A DNA stretch of 64,000 nt from Methylobacterium sp. Its GTDB lineage: Bacteria > Pseudomonadota > Alphaproteobacteria > Rhizobiales > Beijerinckiaceae. Positions within the stretch are counted from its first letter, which is position 1, and the number at the start of each line of letters is the position of its first letter. Location: NCBI GenBank assembly GCA_020252645.1, contig JADCCN010000004.1, positions 1 to 64,000 of the forward strand, in the 5' to 3' direction. The position numbers were made by a program, and so were the translations under genes. The notes under the pieces were generated by a model. The model ran no database searches. It was not told the DNA's origin and saw only the letters and a list, made by a program, of their open reading frames with translations. This document shows positions 48,701 through 56,966 of this stretch, piece after piece.

Positions 48701-49235
48701 GGCGGCGCTCGTCGATCTCGGAGACCGCACGTTGGAATTCGGCATCCTCGATCCGGCCCGGACGCAGCAAAGCCGCCGGACGGCCGCTCGGCGTGCGCTG
48801 GGGAACCGCGAGACGACGCTCCAGTTCATCGACGACGCGGGTAAGATCGGATGATTCGCGCGCCACAGCCGGCGAAGCCTCGGCGGTCTTGCGCTCCAGC
48901 CGCTCGATCGCCTGCACGGCGGTTTCGATCAGTTCGAGGACGCGGCCATTCTCCGGCCCATTCTCCGGCTCGGAATCGCGCATGCGATGCGCGGCGGTGG
49001 CGGTGCGGTTGCGTCCGAGGCGCTCCAGCCGGTCGTTCAGCATTTCCCCGCGCCAGGCCTTGCGCCGGCGGCCGCGCAACGGCGAGGGCTCGTCATCCTC
49101 GTCAGCGATGTTGCCGGCCAGGACCTGGTTCAGCCATTCGCCAACCGAAAGGCCGGAACGGTGCGCAGCTTCCACAGCCTGTTCGCGGATTTCGGGGTCG
49201 ATCCCCCGCACGCTCCACGGCATTGCATTCGCCAT
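45714..49235 (-). CDS. PodJ-like coiled-coil/SEL1-repeat polarity protein
   Basis: A 1173-residue protein with the architecture of alphaproteobacterial polar localization factors. An N-terminal segment (WSVRGIDPEIREQAVEAAHRSGLSVGEWLNQ) is followed by a very long coiled-coil region (about 90-680), a Pro/Ala-rich linker (about 690-850), a basic Lys/Ala stretch, one membrane helix (ILLGLVALVFITLGAMKFLL, about residue 890), a periplasmic Pro-rich linker and a C-terminal domain of SEL1 repeats (AARWFEQAAAQGHAPSQYRL; AFQWFDRAAAQGHVLAMHNA; ALWFRRAAEHGVKDSQFNVA). By analogy with PodJ it would organise a cell pole, sensing the periplasm through SEL1 repeats. A CtrA-like site lies about 115 bp upstream. 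Confidence 0.88.
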   Translation of the reverse strand: MANAMPWSVRGIDPEIREQAVEAAHRSGLSVGEWLNQVLAGNIADEDDEPSPLRGRRRKAWRGEMLNDRLERLGRNRTATAAHRMRDSEPENGPENGRVLELIETAVQAIERLERKTAEASPAVARESSDLTRVVDELERRLAVPQRTPSGRPAALLRPGRIEDAEFQRAVSEIDERRRVLDEPAASRTAARSTNNKSIDAMRQQLDILLERIEDMRGQAGRENVPLQERIDQIAGRLENWQSRPNEDTALIRRDLASLAATIETLSPQRLFGMVENAVASVAEKSFGQHRSPLPERLLAPILEVQQEIRDILGELASSRSSDRLSQEVNLVARRLDEISRHSTDPARIEDLLRETNAIKSLIGQAVRAQPLEGLVFQMEALGKQLENFRSEPDRRAERAVMDAVQEIRDRVERLDPKAAFQSLEQRLSAIAAIEHRLGALTGIERRLDEIARDVSRIANDQQPLPQLDSIAERLERIDRVLGGTRNQPLAAFNSLVEKIDKLGTSLDRAQIPAASDELMDMLERLSAHMAEAETRSDAHVLDALQHEISRLGKKLDMTAGAPAGLEGLQKAVETLMNQFDEARTDLREAAAEAVERAAREAIRSIAREESTDTLAAEGLLLLKRDLGDFKTAQTEADRRTRQTLDALHGTLEGLANRLGGMQTGLPAPAARAAPSPPAPAPAPASAPASASGMPRAEIAPPGLPPATPMRMPEAAQKSAPSMTAPRGTSPADGPDDTPDLPLEPGLRPGQPRPVDSMPGASGTQAPAADPRANFIAAARRAAQAAAVQSHQVLSDEKTDRKAAKAARKAAKAATALTAGTDGSPRASFLARARKPILLGLVALVFITLGAMKFLLPRDSGEVPAPPAPPVIERPAAERTEPAKPQSVPERTGSIATPMVEPLGKRATRLTDSVPIAQADPMTVGSITAEGTARPIATGREVLAELGRETRITGQDRLRDAATGGNAAAIFELGARLADGRGVVRDPKLAARWFEQAAAQGHAPSQYRLASLYREGRGVAKDAALAFQWFDRAAAQGHVLAMHNAGVLLAEGVHGAPDYAGAALWFRRAAEHGVKDSQFNVAILFARGLGVNQDMGEAYRWFSLAAMQGDPDAGKKRDDIAARLSKEQVGKERDRLKAFKPTEPNLNANEPGNWDKTANLPFPPIGRPGTQAQ

Positions 49236-49349
49236 TGTCCGACCCGCATCCCGTTGTTTGATGCAGCGGCCGTCGCCGCCGACGGGAAGGTGCGAATCAG
49301 GCGTGATCCGGCCCTTTTTTTCCCGTGCGGGCAGCTTTTCCTGTTATGG

Positions 49350-49364
49350 TAAACACTTCGTTAA
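49350..49364. promoter_or_regulatory. CtrA-like half-site pair upstream of the PodJ-like gene
   Basis: TAAA-CACTTCG-TTAA matches the CtrA consensus TTAA-N7-TTAA with one mismatch, in an AT-rich patch of the 258-bp spacer before the PodJ-like gene. CtrA controls polarity genes in Caulobacter, which makes it plausible; it is a short motif and could be chance. Confidence 0.3.
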
Positions 49365-49493
49365 AATACAGGCGGAAATTGCCGGCTGACTGCTGCTTGA
49401 GGTTGCAAAGACGCAGGCGGCGTGCTGAGACGTGGCAATCCGGAATTGCGCGATTCCTGTCTGGGGCTTGGATGGGTCCACCGAAACGTTTCT

Positions 49494-49694
49494 TCACGTT
49501 GAGCCGACGCGCTGGTCGCTCTCAGAGGAAGTGGAGTTGCTGGTTCCGGCATTCATTTCCTCAAGAACATCCTCCGCTTCCATGATCAGGACATTCATGA
49601 TGGAACGAAGCAGCTTGGTATCTTCAGAGTAAAGCTGTGCCTTGATGATGAAGCCAAAATCAATGACCCGACGAACCAGTTCTTTTTCATTCAT
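49494..49694 (-). CDS. 66-residue acidic protein of unknown function
   Basis: A small soluble protein (MNEKELVRRVIDFGFIIKA...). A helical, hydrophobic-patterned N-terminal two thirds (LLRSIMNVLIMEAEDVLEEM) is followed by a disordered Ser/Thr/Asn-rich tail (NAGTSNSTSSESDQ). The start at 49694 is chosen because residues encoded upstream to 49805 are low-quality, and GGGGCAAGCC precedes it. The coding region is less GC-rich than its neighbours. It is divergent from flagellin, with 221 bp between starts. I do not recognise a family; flagellar regulation is only a neighbourhood guess. Confidence 0.6.
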   Translation of the reverse strand: MNEKELVRRVIDFGFIIKAQLYSEDTKLLRSIMNVLIMEAEDVLEEMNAGTSNSTSSESDQRVGST

Positions 49695-49915
49695 GGCTTG
49701 CCCCTGCCTGCTGGTAGAAAGAATTCTGTTCTTTCCGATCCCGAATGGCCGCTCGCACTGAGGGAGGCAGTGGGAGCCGAATCGTCGGCCGTGAGAACAA
49801 TTCAAGGATGTAACAATTCACCCTTGCAACCTCAACGATTATTTAGCACTCTGCAACCTAAGGTGGTGTTCCCGGGCGATGGGCTCGGGTTACTCCTGGC
49901 CAGAAAGGTGCCATC

Positions 49916-51073
49916 ATGGCTGATATCACTCTCTCCGTCGGCGTCCGTCAGTCGCTCTCCGCGATCAAGTCGACATCCGCTTCCCAGCAGCAGCAGCAGC
50001 TCAAGCTGGCAACCGGCAAACGCGTGAATTCCGCGCTGGACAACCCCGTCAACTTCTTCACCTCGTCGAGCCTCTCGAACCGCGCGCGGGACCTTTCCTC
50101 GCTGCTGGACTCGATCGGTCAGGGCGTGAAAGTCATCGAGGCGGCCGACAAGGGCATCAGGGCCTTGACGAAGCTGGTCGAGTCCGCTCAGGCCTCCGCC
50201 CGCCAGGCGCTGCAGTCCACCTCGACGACCCCGAAGGTGACCGGCTCGAACTCCACGGCGCTCACCGGTGCCACGGTTCTCTCCTCGGTTGGCGCTGGCG
50301 CCTTCGCGGTGGGTGACACCATCACCGTCAACGGTACGGCCGCCTTCACCTTTGCCGCAGGCGATGATGTCGACGATGTTATTTCCGCCATCAACAGCAA
50401 CGCCACGCTGAACCCCACCACGGGCCCGCGCAAGGTCCAGGCCTCGCTGAACGGCTCCGGCCAGATCGTTGTGGAAGCGCTTGACGGTTCGGCCCTCACG
50501 GTCAGCGGTTCCGCCGCAGCCAAGGTCTCGACCCTCTTCGGCGGCTCCTCGCTGACGGCGGCGGCCAACACGAACACAACCCGCAAGGATCTTGCAGCGC
50601 AGTTCGATGCGCTCCGCAGCCAGATCGACCAGCTGGCGGCAGATTCGGGCTATAGTGGTGTGAACCTGCTCGATAACGGCTCGCTGAAAGTGCAGTTCAA
50701 CGAAGCCAATACGGCTTCCATCACCATTTCGGGCGTGAAATTCAATGCAACGGGCCTCGGTATCGCGGCCTCGACCAATAATTTCCAGTCCGACAAGGAC
50801 ATCAACGACGCGATCGGCAACCTCACCAATGGCCTCACCAAGCTGCGCAACCAGGCCTCGACCTTCGGCTCGAACCTCTCGGTCGTGCAGACCCGCCAGG
50901 ATTTCACCAACAGCATGATCGAGACGCTCGAGACCGGCTCGGATCTCCTCGTGCTGGCCGATCAGAACGAGGAAGCGGCGAAGCTGGTTACGCTCAACAC
51001 GCGCCAGCAGCTCGCCTCCACGGCTCTCTCGCTCGCGACCCAGGCCGAGCAGAGCGTGCTCCGCCTGTTCTGA
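49916..51073 (+). CDS. fliC: Flagellin
   Basis: Structural subunit of the flagellar filament, exported by the flagellar type III system. The 385-residue protein has the conserved N-terminal D0/D1 coiled region (LSVGVRQSLSAIKS; LATGKRVNSALDNPVNFFTSSSLSNRA), a variable Thr/Ala/Gly-rich middle domain (about 100-230), and the C-terminal D1/D0 helices (QTRQDFTNSMIETLETGSDLLVLADQNEE... ending LATQAEQSVLRLF). GTGCCATC precedes the ATG with AAAGGTG upstream. It stands alone; no other flagellar genes are in the window. A hairpin terminator follows. Confidence 0.95.
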   Translation: MADITLSVGVRQSLSAIKSTSASQQQQQLKLATGKRVNSALDNPVNFFTSSSLSNRARDLSSLLDSIGQGVKVIEAADKGIRALTKLVESAQASARQALQSTSTTPKVTGSNSTALTGATVLSSVGAGAFAVGDTITVNGTAAFTFAAGDDVDDVISAINSNATLNPTTGPRKVQASLNGSGQIVVEALDGSALTVSGSAAAKVSTLFGGSSLTAAANTNTTRKDLAAQFDALRSQIDQLAADSGYSGVNLLDNGSLKVQFNEANTASITISGVKFNATGLGIAASTNNFQSDKDINDAIGNLTNGLTKLRNQASTFGSNLSVVQTRQDFTNSMIETLETGSDLLVLADQNEEAAKLVTLNTRQQLASTALSLATQAEQSVLRLF

Positions 51074-51101
51074 TTTTCTCGGCAAAATCCGGTCATTTTG
51101 G

Positions 51102-51132
51102 AGGGCGGCGCCTGGCGTCGCCCTTCTCTTTT
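51102..51132 (+). terminator. Rho-independent terminator after flagellin
   Basis: AGGGCGGC pairs with GTCGCCCT around a short loop (stem 51102-51124), followed by TCTCTTTT. It lies 29 bases after the flagellin stop, the expected place for a strong terminator of an abundant transcript. Confidence 0.8.
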
Positions 51133-51282
51133 GTCGCAACGATGCAGATCATCGTTGTCTTTTGCCGATTTCCTGCGACCTTCGTTGAAAACAGGGCTTT
51201 ACAAGACCCATGATAGTTCATATGTAAACAATCGAGAGGCATCCCCGAGGGGGCCCGCAAAGCTTTTTCCGGAGGAAGTTTC

Positions 51283-53079
51283 ATGCCGAGCTATCGCGCG
51301 CCGACCGACGACGTATCCTTCCTGCTCAATGATGTGCTCGGCATCGAAAAATACGGCAACCTGCCAGGCTTCTCCGATCTTTCGCCCGACATGCTGGAGG
51401 CGATCCTCGCGGAAGGCGCGAAACTCTGCGAAGAGGTGCTCCAGCCGGTGAATCGCTCGGGCGATCAGCAGGGCTGCACCCGCCATGCCGATGGCCGCGT
51501 GACCACGCCGAAGGGCTTCAAGGAAGCCTATGATGCCTATACCGGCGGCGGCTGGGTGGGGCTCTCGGCCGATCCGGAATATGGCGGGCAGGGCCTGCCC
51601 TACACGGTTGGCGCGATCATGAACGAATTCGCTTCTTCCGCGAACATGGCTTTTTCGATGTATCCGGGCCTGACCATGGGCGCGATCGCCGCATTGCACA
51701 CCCATGCCTCGGAAGAGATCAGGCGCATCTACCTGCCGAAGATGATCGAGGGCCCGTGGTCGGGCACGATGAACCTGACCGAGCCGCATTGCGGCACCGA
51801 TCTCGGCCTCATCAAGACCCGGGCCGCTCCGCAGGCCGATGGCTCCTACAGGATCTTTGGCACGAAGATCTTCATCTCGGCCGGCGAGCATGACCTGACC
51901 GAGAACATCATCCATCTCGTTCTGGCCCGCATCGAAGGTGCGCCGGAAGGCGTGAAGGGCATTTCGCTCTTCGTGGTGCCGAAATTCATGGTCAATGCCG
52001 ATGGCAGCCTCGGCGCGCGCAACGCCGTGTCCTGCGGCTCGATCGAGCACAAGATGGGCATTCACGGCAATGCGACCTGCGTCATGAACTATGACGGCGC
52101 CACCGGCTGGCTCGTCGGCGCGGAGAACAAGGGCCTCAACGCCATGTTCGTGATGATGAACGAGGCGCGGCTCGGTGTGGCCATTCAGGGGCTCGCGCAG
52201 TCGGAAGTCGCCTATCAGAACGCGGTGGCTTACGCGAAGGATCGCCTTCAGGGCCGCGCGCTGACCGGCGCGAAGGAGCCTCGGAAGGCCGCAGATCCGA
52301 TCATCGTCCACCCGGATGTGCGCCGCACGCTACTCTCCATCCGCGCCTTCAACGAGGCGGCGCGCGCGCTGGTGCTCTGGACCGCGCTGAAGAGCGATGT
52401 CGCCCATCGCTCGGATGACGAGAAAGTCCGCCAGGAGGCTGATGACCATCTCGGCCTGATGACGCCGGTGCTGAAGGGTGTTCTCACCGATCTCGGCTTC
52501 GACAATGCGGTGAAGGCCCAGCAGATGTTCGGCGGCCACGGCTATGTGGAAGAATGGGGCATGAGCCAGTTCGTGCGCGATGCCCGCATCGCCATGATCT
52601 ATGAGGGTGCCAACGGCATTCAGGCGATGGACCTCGTGGGCCGCAAGCTGCCGCGCGATGGTGGCCGGGCCATCAGCAGCTTCTTCAACGAGGTGCAGGG
52701 CTTCATCAAGGCGAACGAGGGCAACGAGGCGCTGAAGCCCTTGCTCGCGCCGCTCGCGAAATCCCTGGGCCACCTGCAGCAGGCGACGATGTGGTTCATG
52801 CAGAACGCGCTTGCCAAGCCGGATAATGCCGGAGCGGGTGCCACTGATTACATGCATCTCTTCGGCCTCGTGGCCATGGGTTACATGTGGGCGATGCAGG
52901 CGAAGGTCGCGACCGAGAAGCTTGCGGCGGGTGCCAATGGCGCAACCGAGCGCATGAACACCAAGCTCGTCACCGCCCGCTTCTTCATGGAGCGGATGCT
53001 GCCGGAAACCGGCGCGCATCTCGCCCGCATCTCCACCGGGTCGGATGCCATCATGGCTTTGCCGGCCGAAGCCTTCTGA
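51283..53079 (+). CDS. Acyl-CoA dehydrogenase with C-terminal extension
   Basis: FAD enzyme that inserts the first double bond into acyl-CoA. The 598-residue length and the C-terminal domain (LGHLQQATMWFMQNAL; YMHLFGLVAMGYMWAM) match the long acyl-CoA dehydrogenase group that includes 3-methylmercaptopropionyl-CoA dehydrogenase DmdC. Landmarks are SGTMNLTEPHCGTDLG, KIFISAGEHD, and the catalytic Glu region AMIYEGANGIQAMDL. A strong GGAGGAAG site precedes the start. It is the first gene of a three-gene beta-oxidation operon. Whether the substrate is a long-chain acyl-CoA or a methylthio-type one cannot be told from sequence. Confidence 0.93.
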   Translation: MPSYRAPTDDVSFLLNDVLGIEKYGNLPGFSDLSPDMLEAILAEGAKLCEEVLQPVNRSGDQQGCTRHADGRVTTPKGFKEAYDAYTGGGWVGLSADPEYGGQGLPYTVGAIMNEFASSANMAFSMYPGLTMGAIAALHTHASEEIRRIYLPKMIEGPWSGTMNLTEPHCGTDLGLIKTRAAPQADGSYRIFGTKIFISAGEHDLTENIIHLVLARIEGAPEGVKGISLFVVPKFMVNADGSLGARNAVSCGSIEHKMGIHGNATCVMNYDGATGWLVGAENKGLNAMFVMMNEARLGVAIQGLAQSEVAYQNAVAYAKDRLQGRALTGAKEPRKAADPIIVHPDVRRTLLSIRAFNEAARALVLWTALKSDVAHRSDDEKVRQEADDHLGLMTPVLKGVLTDLGFDNAVKAQQMFGGHGYVEEWGMSQFVRDARIAMIYEGANGIQAMDLVGRKLPRDGGRAISSFFNEVQGFIKANEGNEALKPLLAPLAKSLGHLQQATMWFMQNALAKPDNAGAGATDYMHLFGLVAMGYMWAMQAKVATEKLAAGANGATERMNTKLVTARFFMERMLPETGAHLARISTGSDAIMALPAEAF

Positions 53080-53152
53080 GTTCCGGCGGCGCGCGCGTTT
53101 GCGCGCCGCATTCCTCGTTTTGGCGAACAATAATCGATAACGGGAGGCCCCC

Positions 53153-54361
53153 ATGGCCGACGCATTCGTCTATGATCACGTCCGCACGCCGCGCGGCAAG
53201 GGCAAGGCCGATGGCTCCTTGCATGAGGTGACGGCGCTCCGCCTCGCCGAGACGGCGCTCCGCGCGATTGCCACCCGCAACAACCTTGAGAAGGGCTCGG
53301 TTGAGGATGTCATCCTCGGCTGCGTGGACCCGGTGGGCGAAGCTTCCGGCGACATTGCCCGCTCGGCGGCGATCGCGGCGGATTACGGCTTCCAGGTGCC
53401 GGGCATCCAGATCAACCGCTTCTGCGCCTCGGGCCTCGATGCGGTCGCGGCCGGTGCAGCGCAGGTGATGGCCGGCCAGAAGGATCTCGTGGTCGGCGGC
53501 GGTGTCGAGAGCATGAGCCGCGTCGGCATGGGTGCCTCGGGCATGCTGCCGGCGGTGGACCCGAGCGTGGCGATCCCCTCCTACTTTTCGCCGCAGGGTG
53601 TGGCGGCGGATCTCATCGCCACGAAATACGGTTTTTCGCGCGATGACGTGGATGCGCTGGCCGTGGCCTCGCACAAGAAGGCGGCTGCCGCCTGGGCCGA
53701 GGGCCGTTTTGCGAAGTCGGTCGTGCCGGTGAAGGATGTGAACGGGCTGACCATCCTGGGACGCGATGAAACCATCCGCCCGAATACCGATATGCAGGCG
53801 CTTGGCGGCCTCAAGGCTTCCTTCGCGATGATGGGCGAGCAGGGCGGCTTCAACGCGGTGGCGATCCAGGGCCACCCGGAGGTCGAGAAGATCAACCACG
53901 TCCACCACGCGGGCAATTCCTCGGGGATCGTGGATGGTGCGGCGGCGGTTCTCGTGGGCAACAAGGCGGCGGGCCGCAGGGCGGGCCTGAAACCCCGCGC
54001 CCGCATCCGCGGCTTTGCGACTATCGGCTCCGATCTCGCGCTTGTGCTCACCGGCCCGGTGGATGTGACGCAGCGCCTCTTCGCCCGCACGGGCATGACG
54101 ATGAAGGATATCGACCTCATCGAGATCAACGAAGCCTTCTCGTCCGTCGTGCTGCGTTACATCCAGGCCTTCGACATCGACCCCGGGAAGGTCAATGTGA
54201 ATGGCGGCGCCATCGCCATGGGCCATCCGCTCGGGGCCACCGGCGCGATGATCCTCGGCACCATCATCGATGAACTCGAGCGCCGCGATCTCAATACCGG
54301 CCTCGTCACGCTCTGCGTCGCCCATGGCATGGGCACGGCGATGATCATCGAGCGCGTGTGA
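53153..54361 (+). CDS. Acetyl-CoA C-acyltransferase (thiolase)
   Basis: Cleaves 3-ketoacyl-CoA to acetyl-CoA in the last step of beta-oxidation. The 402-residue thiolase has the acyl-accepting Cys in INRFCASGLD near residue 91, GGGVESMS, NEAFSSVVL, the His motif NGGAIAMGHPLGATGA and the second Cys in TLCVAHGMG. The last motif reads Ala-His where Gly-Gly or Gly-Ala is usual. GGGAGG lies just before the ATG. It is the middle gene of the operon, 73 bp after the dehydrogenase and 24 bp before the FadJ-like gene. Confidence 0.94.
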   Translation: MADAFVYDHVRTPRGKGKADGSLHEVTALRLAETALRAIATRNNLEKGSVEDVILGCVDPVGEASGDIARSAAIAADYGFQVPGIQINRFCASGLDAVAAGAAQVMAGQKDLVVGGGVESMSRVGMGASGMLPAVDPSVAIPSYFSPQGVAADLIATKYGFSRDDVDALAVASHKKAAAAWAEGRFAKSVVPVKDVNGLTILGRDETIRPNTDMQALGGLKASFAMMGEQGGFNAVAIQGHPEVEKINHVHHAGNSSGIVDGAAAVLVGNKAAGRRAGLKPRARIRGFATIGSDLALVLTGPVDVTQRLFARTGMTMKDIDLIEINEAFSSVVLRYIQAFDIDPGKVNVNGGAIAMGHPLGATGAMILGTIIDELERRDLNTGLVTLCVAHGMGTAMIIERV

Positions 54362-54385
54362 ACTCAAGCGGACAGGAGCAAAGCC

Positions 54386-56590
54386 ATGAACCTCACCCAT
54401 TTCCGCTTCGAAACCGACGCCGACGGCATTGCGCTCGCGACCTGGGACAGCCCGGCCAAGTCGATGAACGTCATCGACCAGAACGTGATGGCCGAGTTGA
54501 ACCAGATCATCGATCACGTGGTCGGCTCGGAAAGCATCAAGGGCTGTGTCATCGCCTCGGGCAAGGAAGCCTTCTCGGGCGGCGCGGACCTCACGATGCT
54601 GCAGGGCCTCGGCATGGAATATGCCAGGCTCGTGAAGACCAGGGGCGAAGAGCCGGCCATGGCCTTCTTCTTCGAAGCGACCGCGCGCCTCAGCCTGCTC
54701 TATCGCAAGCTCGAGACCTGCGGGAAGCCCTTCGCAGCGGCGGTGCATGGCACCTGCCTCGGCGGCGCTTTCGAGCTCGCGCTCTCCTGCCATTTCCGGA
54801 TCTTGTCGGATAGCGACAAGACCCGCGTGGGCTTGCCGGAAATCAAGGTCGGGCTCTTCCCCGGTGCCGGCGGCACGCAGCGTGTCGCGCGCCTGATGCA
54901 GACCGGTGATGCCCTGCAGATGCTGTTCAAGGGCGACCAGATCAAGCCGGCGGTTGCCCGTTCCATGGGCCTCGTTCATGCGGTCGGTCCGCGCGACGGG
55001 ATCGTTCAGGCGGCGAAGGACTGGATCAAGGCGAACCCTGCCGCCAAGGCACCATGGGACATGGAGGGCTACAAGCTGCCTTCCAATAAGGTGCATTCGG
55101 CCCAGGGCATGATGATCTGGCCCCCGGCCAACGCGATCTATCGCCGCGAGACCTCGGACAACTATCCGGCCGCGAAGGCCATCCTGAAGGCGGTCTATGA
55201 AGGCCTCCAGCTCCCCATGGATCTGGCGCTGCGGGTCGAGAGCCGCTATTTCGCGCAGATCCTGCGCAGCCCGGAAGCGGCGGCGATGATCCGCTCGCTG
55301 TTCCTTTCCAAGGGCGAGCTTGAGAAGGGCGCGCGCCGCCCCGCCGACATTCCGCCGACCAGGTTCAAGCGCATCGGCGTCGTCGGTGCGGGCTTCATGG
55401 GCGCGGGCATCACCTATGTGGCGGCGCAGGCCGGCATCAGCGTGGTGCTGATCGACCGCGACATGGAAGCGGCGGAGAAGGGCAAGGCCTATTCGCACAA
55501 GCTGATGTCCGACCAGATCATGAAGGGCCGCGCCAAGTCGGCCGACCGCGATGCCCTGCTCGCCCGCATCACGCCCTCGGCGGATTATGCGCAGCTCAGG
55601 GGCTGCGACCTCGTGATCGAGGCCGTCTTCGAGGACCGCATCGTGAAAGAAACGGTCATCCGGAAGATCGCCGAGAACATTGGCCGCAAGACCATCCTCG
55701 CTTCCAACACCTCGACCCTGCCGATCTCCTCTCTTTCGGAATATTTCGAGCGTCCGAGCCAGTTCATCGGCATCCACTTCTTCTCGCCGGTCGAGAAGAT
55801 GCTGCTGGTGGAACTCATCCTCGGCAAGCGCACGAAGGATCGCGCGCTCGCGGTGGCACTCGATTTCGTCCGCGCTATTCGGAAGACGCCGATCGTCGTG
55901 AATGATTGCCGCGGCTTTTTCGCGAATCGCTGCGTGCTGAACTACATCCGCGAAGGGCATCTCATGCTGGCGGAAGGCGTTCCGCCGGCGATGATCGAGA
56001 ACGTCGCGAAGATGGCGGGCATGCCCGTCGGGCCGCTTTCGCTCAATGACGAAGTGGCACTCGATCTCGGCTGGAAGATCCTGCAGGCGACCAAGCAAGA
56101 CCTGGGCGAGGCCGCGATCGACGCCCGCCAGGAAGCCCTGCTGAAAACGATGGTGGTCGATCTTCAACGCCTCGGGCGCAAGAACGGCAAGGGCTTCTAT
56201 GATTATGCCGAAAAGGGCAAGGCGCTCTGGCCCGGCCTCGCCGCGCTTCAGAAGGTGAAGCTCAACGCCGATTCGCTCGATGTGCAGGAGCTGAGGGATC
56301 GCTTCCTCGTGATCCAGGCGCTCGAAGCCGCGCGCACGGTGGAAGAAAAGGTCATCGTCGATGTGCGCGAGGCGGATGTCGGTTCGATCCTCGGTTTCGG
56401 CTTCGCGCCCTATACCGGCGGCACGCTCTCCTACATCGACCGGATGGGCACGAAGGCCTTCGTGGCGCTCTGCAACAGGCTCGCGAAGAAGCATGGCGAC
56501 CGCTTCCAGCCCAACCGCCTGCTGAAGCAGATGGCCAGGACCAACGAGAGCTTCTACGGCCGCTTCGCGCCAAAGAAGATGGCGGCGTAA
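54386..56590 (+). CDS. fadJ: 3-hydroxyacyl-CoA dehydrogenase/enoyl-CoA hydratase fusion, FadJ-like
   Basis: Bifunctional enzyme for the hydration and second oxidation steps. The 734-residue protein has an N-terminal crotonase domain (oxyanion segment FSGGADLTML; catalytic HGTCLGGAFELAL and LPEIKVGLFPGAGGTQRVARL), then the NAD-binding 3-hydroxyacyl-CoA dehydrogenase domain (IGVVGAGFMGAGITYVAAQAG; IEAVFED; FIGIHFFSPVEKM with the catalytic His) and C-terminal helical domains (VVNDCRGFFANRC). AGGAG precedes the start. It completes the operon with acyl-CoA dehydrogenase and thiolase. Confidence 0.94.
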   Translation: MNLTHFRFETDADGIALATWDSPAKSMNVIDQNVMAELNQIIDHVVGSESIKGCVIASGKEAFSGGADLTMLQGLGMEYARLVKTRGEEPAMAFFFEATARLSLLYRKLETCGKPFAAAVHGTCLGGAFELALSCHFRILSDSDKTRVGLPEIKVGLFPGAGGTQRVARLMQTGDALQMLFKGDQIKPAVARSMGLVHAVGPRDGIVQAAKDWIKANPAAKAPWDMEGYKLPSNKVHSAQGMMIWPPANAIYRRETSDNYPAAKAILKAVYEGLQLPMDLALRVESRYFAQILRSPEAAAMIRSLFLSKGELEKGARRPADIPPTRFKRIGVVGAGFMGAGITYVAAQAGISVVLIDRDMEAAEKGKAYSHKLMSDQIMKGRAKSADRDALLARITPSADYAQLRGCDLVIEAVFEDRIVKETVIRKIAENIGRKTILASNTSTLPISSLSEYFERPSQFIGIHFFSPVEKMLLVELILGKRTKDRALAVALDFVRAIRKTPIVVNDCRGFFANRCVLNYIREGHLMLAEGVPPAMIENVAKMAGMPVGPLSLNDEVALDLGWKILQATKQDLGEAAIDARQEALLKTMVVDLQRLGRKNGKGFYDYAEKGKALWPGLAALQKVKLNADSLDVQELRDRFLVIQALEAARTVEEKVIVDVREADVGSILGFGFAPYTGGTLSYIDRMGTKAFVALCNRLAKKHGDRFQPNRLLKQMARTNESFYGRFAPKKMAA

Positions 56591-56701
56591 GCCGCTTGCC
56601 CGTGAACCCGGGGCGAAAACGCATAAAGGGATGCGATCTTGAGGGTGTCTTGGTGCGAAAACCTGCGCAAGGGACGCCGAGGGCGGAGCTCTGTCCGGCG
56701 A

Positions 56702-56744
56702 GAGCGAAATCCGATCTGATTCAGTCAGATCGGCAACCGCTCTA
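56702..56744. repeat. Half-length TAGAGC-type element in R2
   Basis: GAGCGAAAT followed by the perfect hairpin CCGATCTGA/TCAGATCGG and GCAACCGCTCTA. It equals one half of the 106-bp family and is joined to copy E by a shared CTCTAGAGC. Together they form the insertion that splits R2. Confidence 0.8.
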
Positions 56745-56846
56745 GAGCATGCTGTGAAAAAGTGGAATCCGGTTTTTCACAAAAAAGCATGCGATAATAA
56801 CAAGATAAGAGCATGATGTCCTTCCGTCTGAACACATCATGCTCTA
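56743..56846 (+). repeat. 104-bp two-hairpin TAGAGC element, copy E
   Basis: Full 104-bp copy with both hairpins. One arm base differs (GATGTCCTTCC), weakening the second stem slightly. It lies inside the R2 spacer repeat. Confidence 0.93.
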
Positions 56847-56885
56847 GGCGGGCCTTCGCGAGGCCTTTGCCCGCCAAAACGCCAG

Positions 56886-56966
56886 CTTCGGCCCAACGCC
56901 AACTTTTGCCCAACACCACCTTCGGCCCAACGCCGACTTTTGCCCAACGCCACCTTCGGCCCGGTG
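56886..56966. repeat. 17-bp tandem repeat inside R2
   Basis: Four full units and a partial fifth of period 17, alternating CTTCGGCCCAACGCCAA-like and CTTTTGCCCAACACCAC-like versions. The homologous place in R1 (10168-10197) has one full unit and a partial. It is a local expansion by slippage or unequal exchange. Confidence 0.88.

Noticed and set aside
45576-48854. 1092-codon rightward open frame opposite the PodJ-like gene
   Set aside because: Shadow of the coiled-coil coding sequence; no family pattern, no ribosome-binding site.
53051-56494. 1147-codon leftward open frame opposite the thiolase and FadJ-like genes
   Set aside because: His/Arg/Asp-rich composition with no motif; both sense genes are well supported by motifs.
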